Origin: Planctomycetota bacterium
Lineage (GTDB): Bacteria > Planctomycetota > UBA8108 > UBA1146
NCBI GenBank assembly: GCA_018694835.1
Contig: JABHOG010000030.1
Span: 1 to 42,681, forward strand
DNA length: 42,681 nt
Reading direction: 5' to 3'
Each line of letters starts with the position of its first letter. The stretch's first letter is position 1. This document shows, piece by piece, positions 42,680-42,681 of this stretch. The notes under the pieces are model-generated. The model did not search any database and was not told the origin of the DNA. It saw only the letters and a program-made list of their open reading frames with translations. The position numbers and the translations under genes are program-made.

Positions 42680-42681
42680 AC

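Overview
The window looks like chromosomal DNA from a free-living, diderm, heterotrophic bacterium, most likely a deep-branching member of the Planctomycetota. This is inferred from gene content, since no rRNA or other marker gene is present. Pointers are four secreted proteins ending in a dockerin-like EF-hand pair plus a cysteine-rich tail, a DUF1573 protein, a PDZ plus alpha/alpha-toroid protein, a MoxR/DUF58/VWA operon, and several TTG/GTG starts. The DNA is moderately GC-rich by eye and visibly rich in GATC/TCGA words. Most starts have a GGAGG-type ribosome binding site, and neighbouring genes often overlap by 4 bases.

Layout. 0-4.4 kb: the 3' end of an M20 dipeptidase gene coupled to a pirin gene, then trkA-trkH on the minus strand. 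4.6-8.0 kb: a SurA-like PPIase, a LolA-like exported protein and an S41 protease. 8.3-13.8 kb: cutC, an Arg-rich protein whose N-terminal domain seems split by a disordered insert, a DUF1573 protein, the PDZ-toroid protein and a small cohesin/dockerin-like protein. 13.8-18.1 kb (minus): a lipoprotein zincin coupled to rmuC, then recQ. 18.5-24.9 kb: DUF3293, a seven-repeat FG-GAP/VCBS protein, an M42 aminopeptidase, a POTRA-less Omp85-type barrel, aat and DUF488. 25.0-32.9 kb (minus): an RND efflux operon of one adaptor and two different pumps, one with a large insertion. 33.2-34.6 kb: a small membrane protein and a RarD-type transporter. 34.8-39.4 kb: a tightly coupled MoxR - DUF58 - single-TM protein - VWA - VWA operon, followed by a GNAT acetyltransferase. 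40.1-42.7 kb: a strong terminator, a compositionally patchy intergenic region, and two more secreted proteins with the dockerin-like tail, the last running off the right edge.

Functionally the window mixes housekeeping (K+ uptake, DNA repair, protein turnover, efflux) with cell-envelope and extracellular functions. No mobile element, CRISPR array, tRNA or rRNA was recognised. The items most worth follow-up are the shared C-terminal Cys-Pro tail module, the domain-splitting Arg/Gly-rich insert, the enlarged RND pump, and the MoxR/VWA operon with its unassigned membrane partner.
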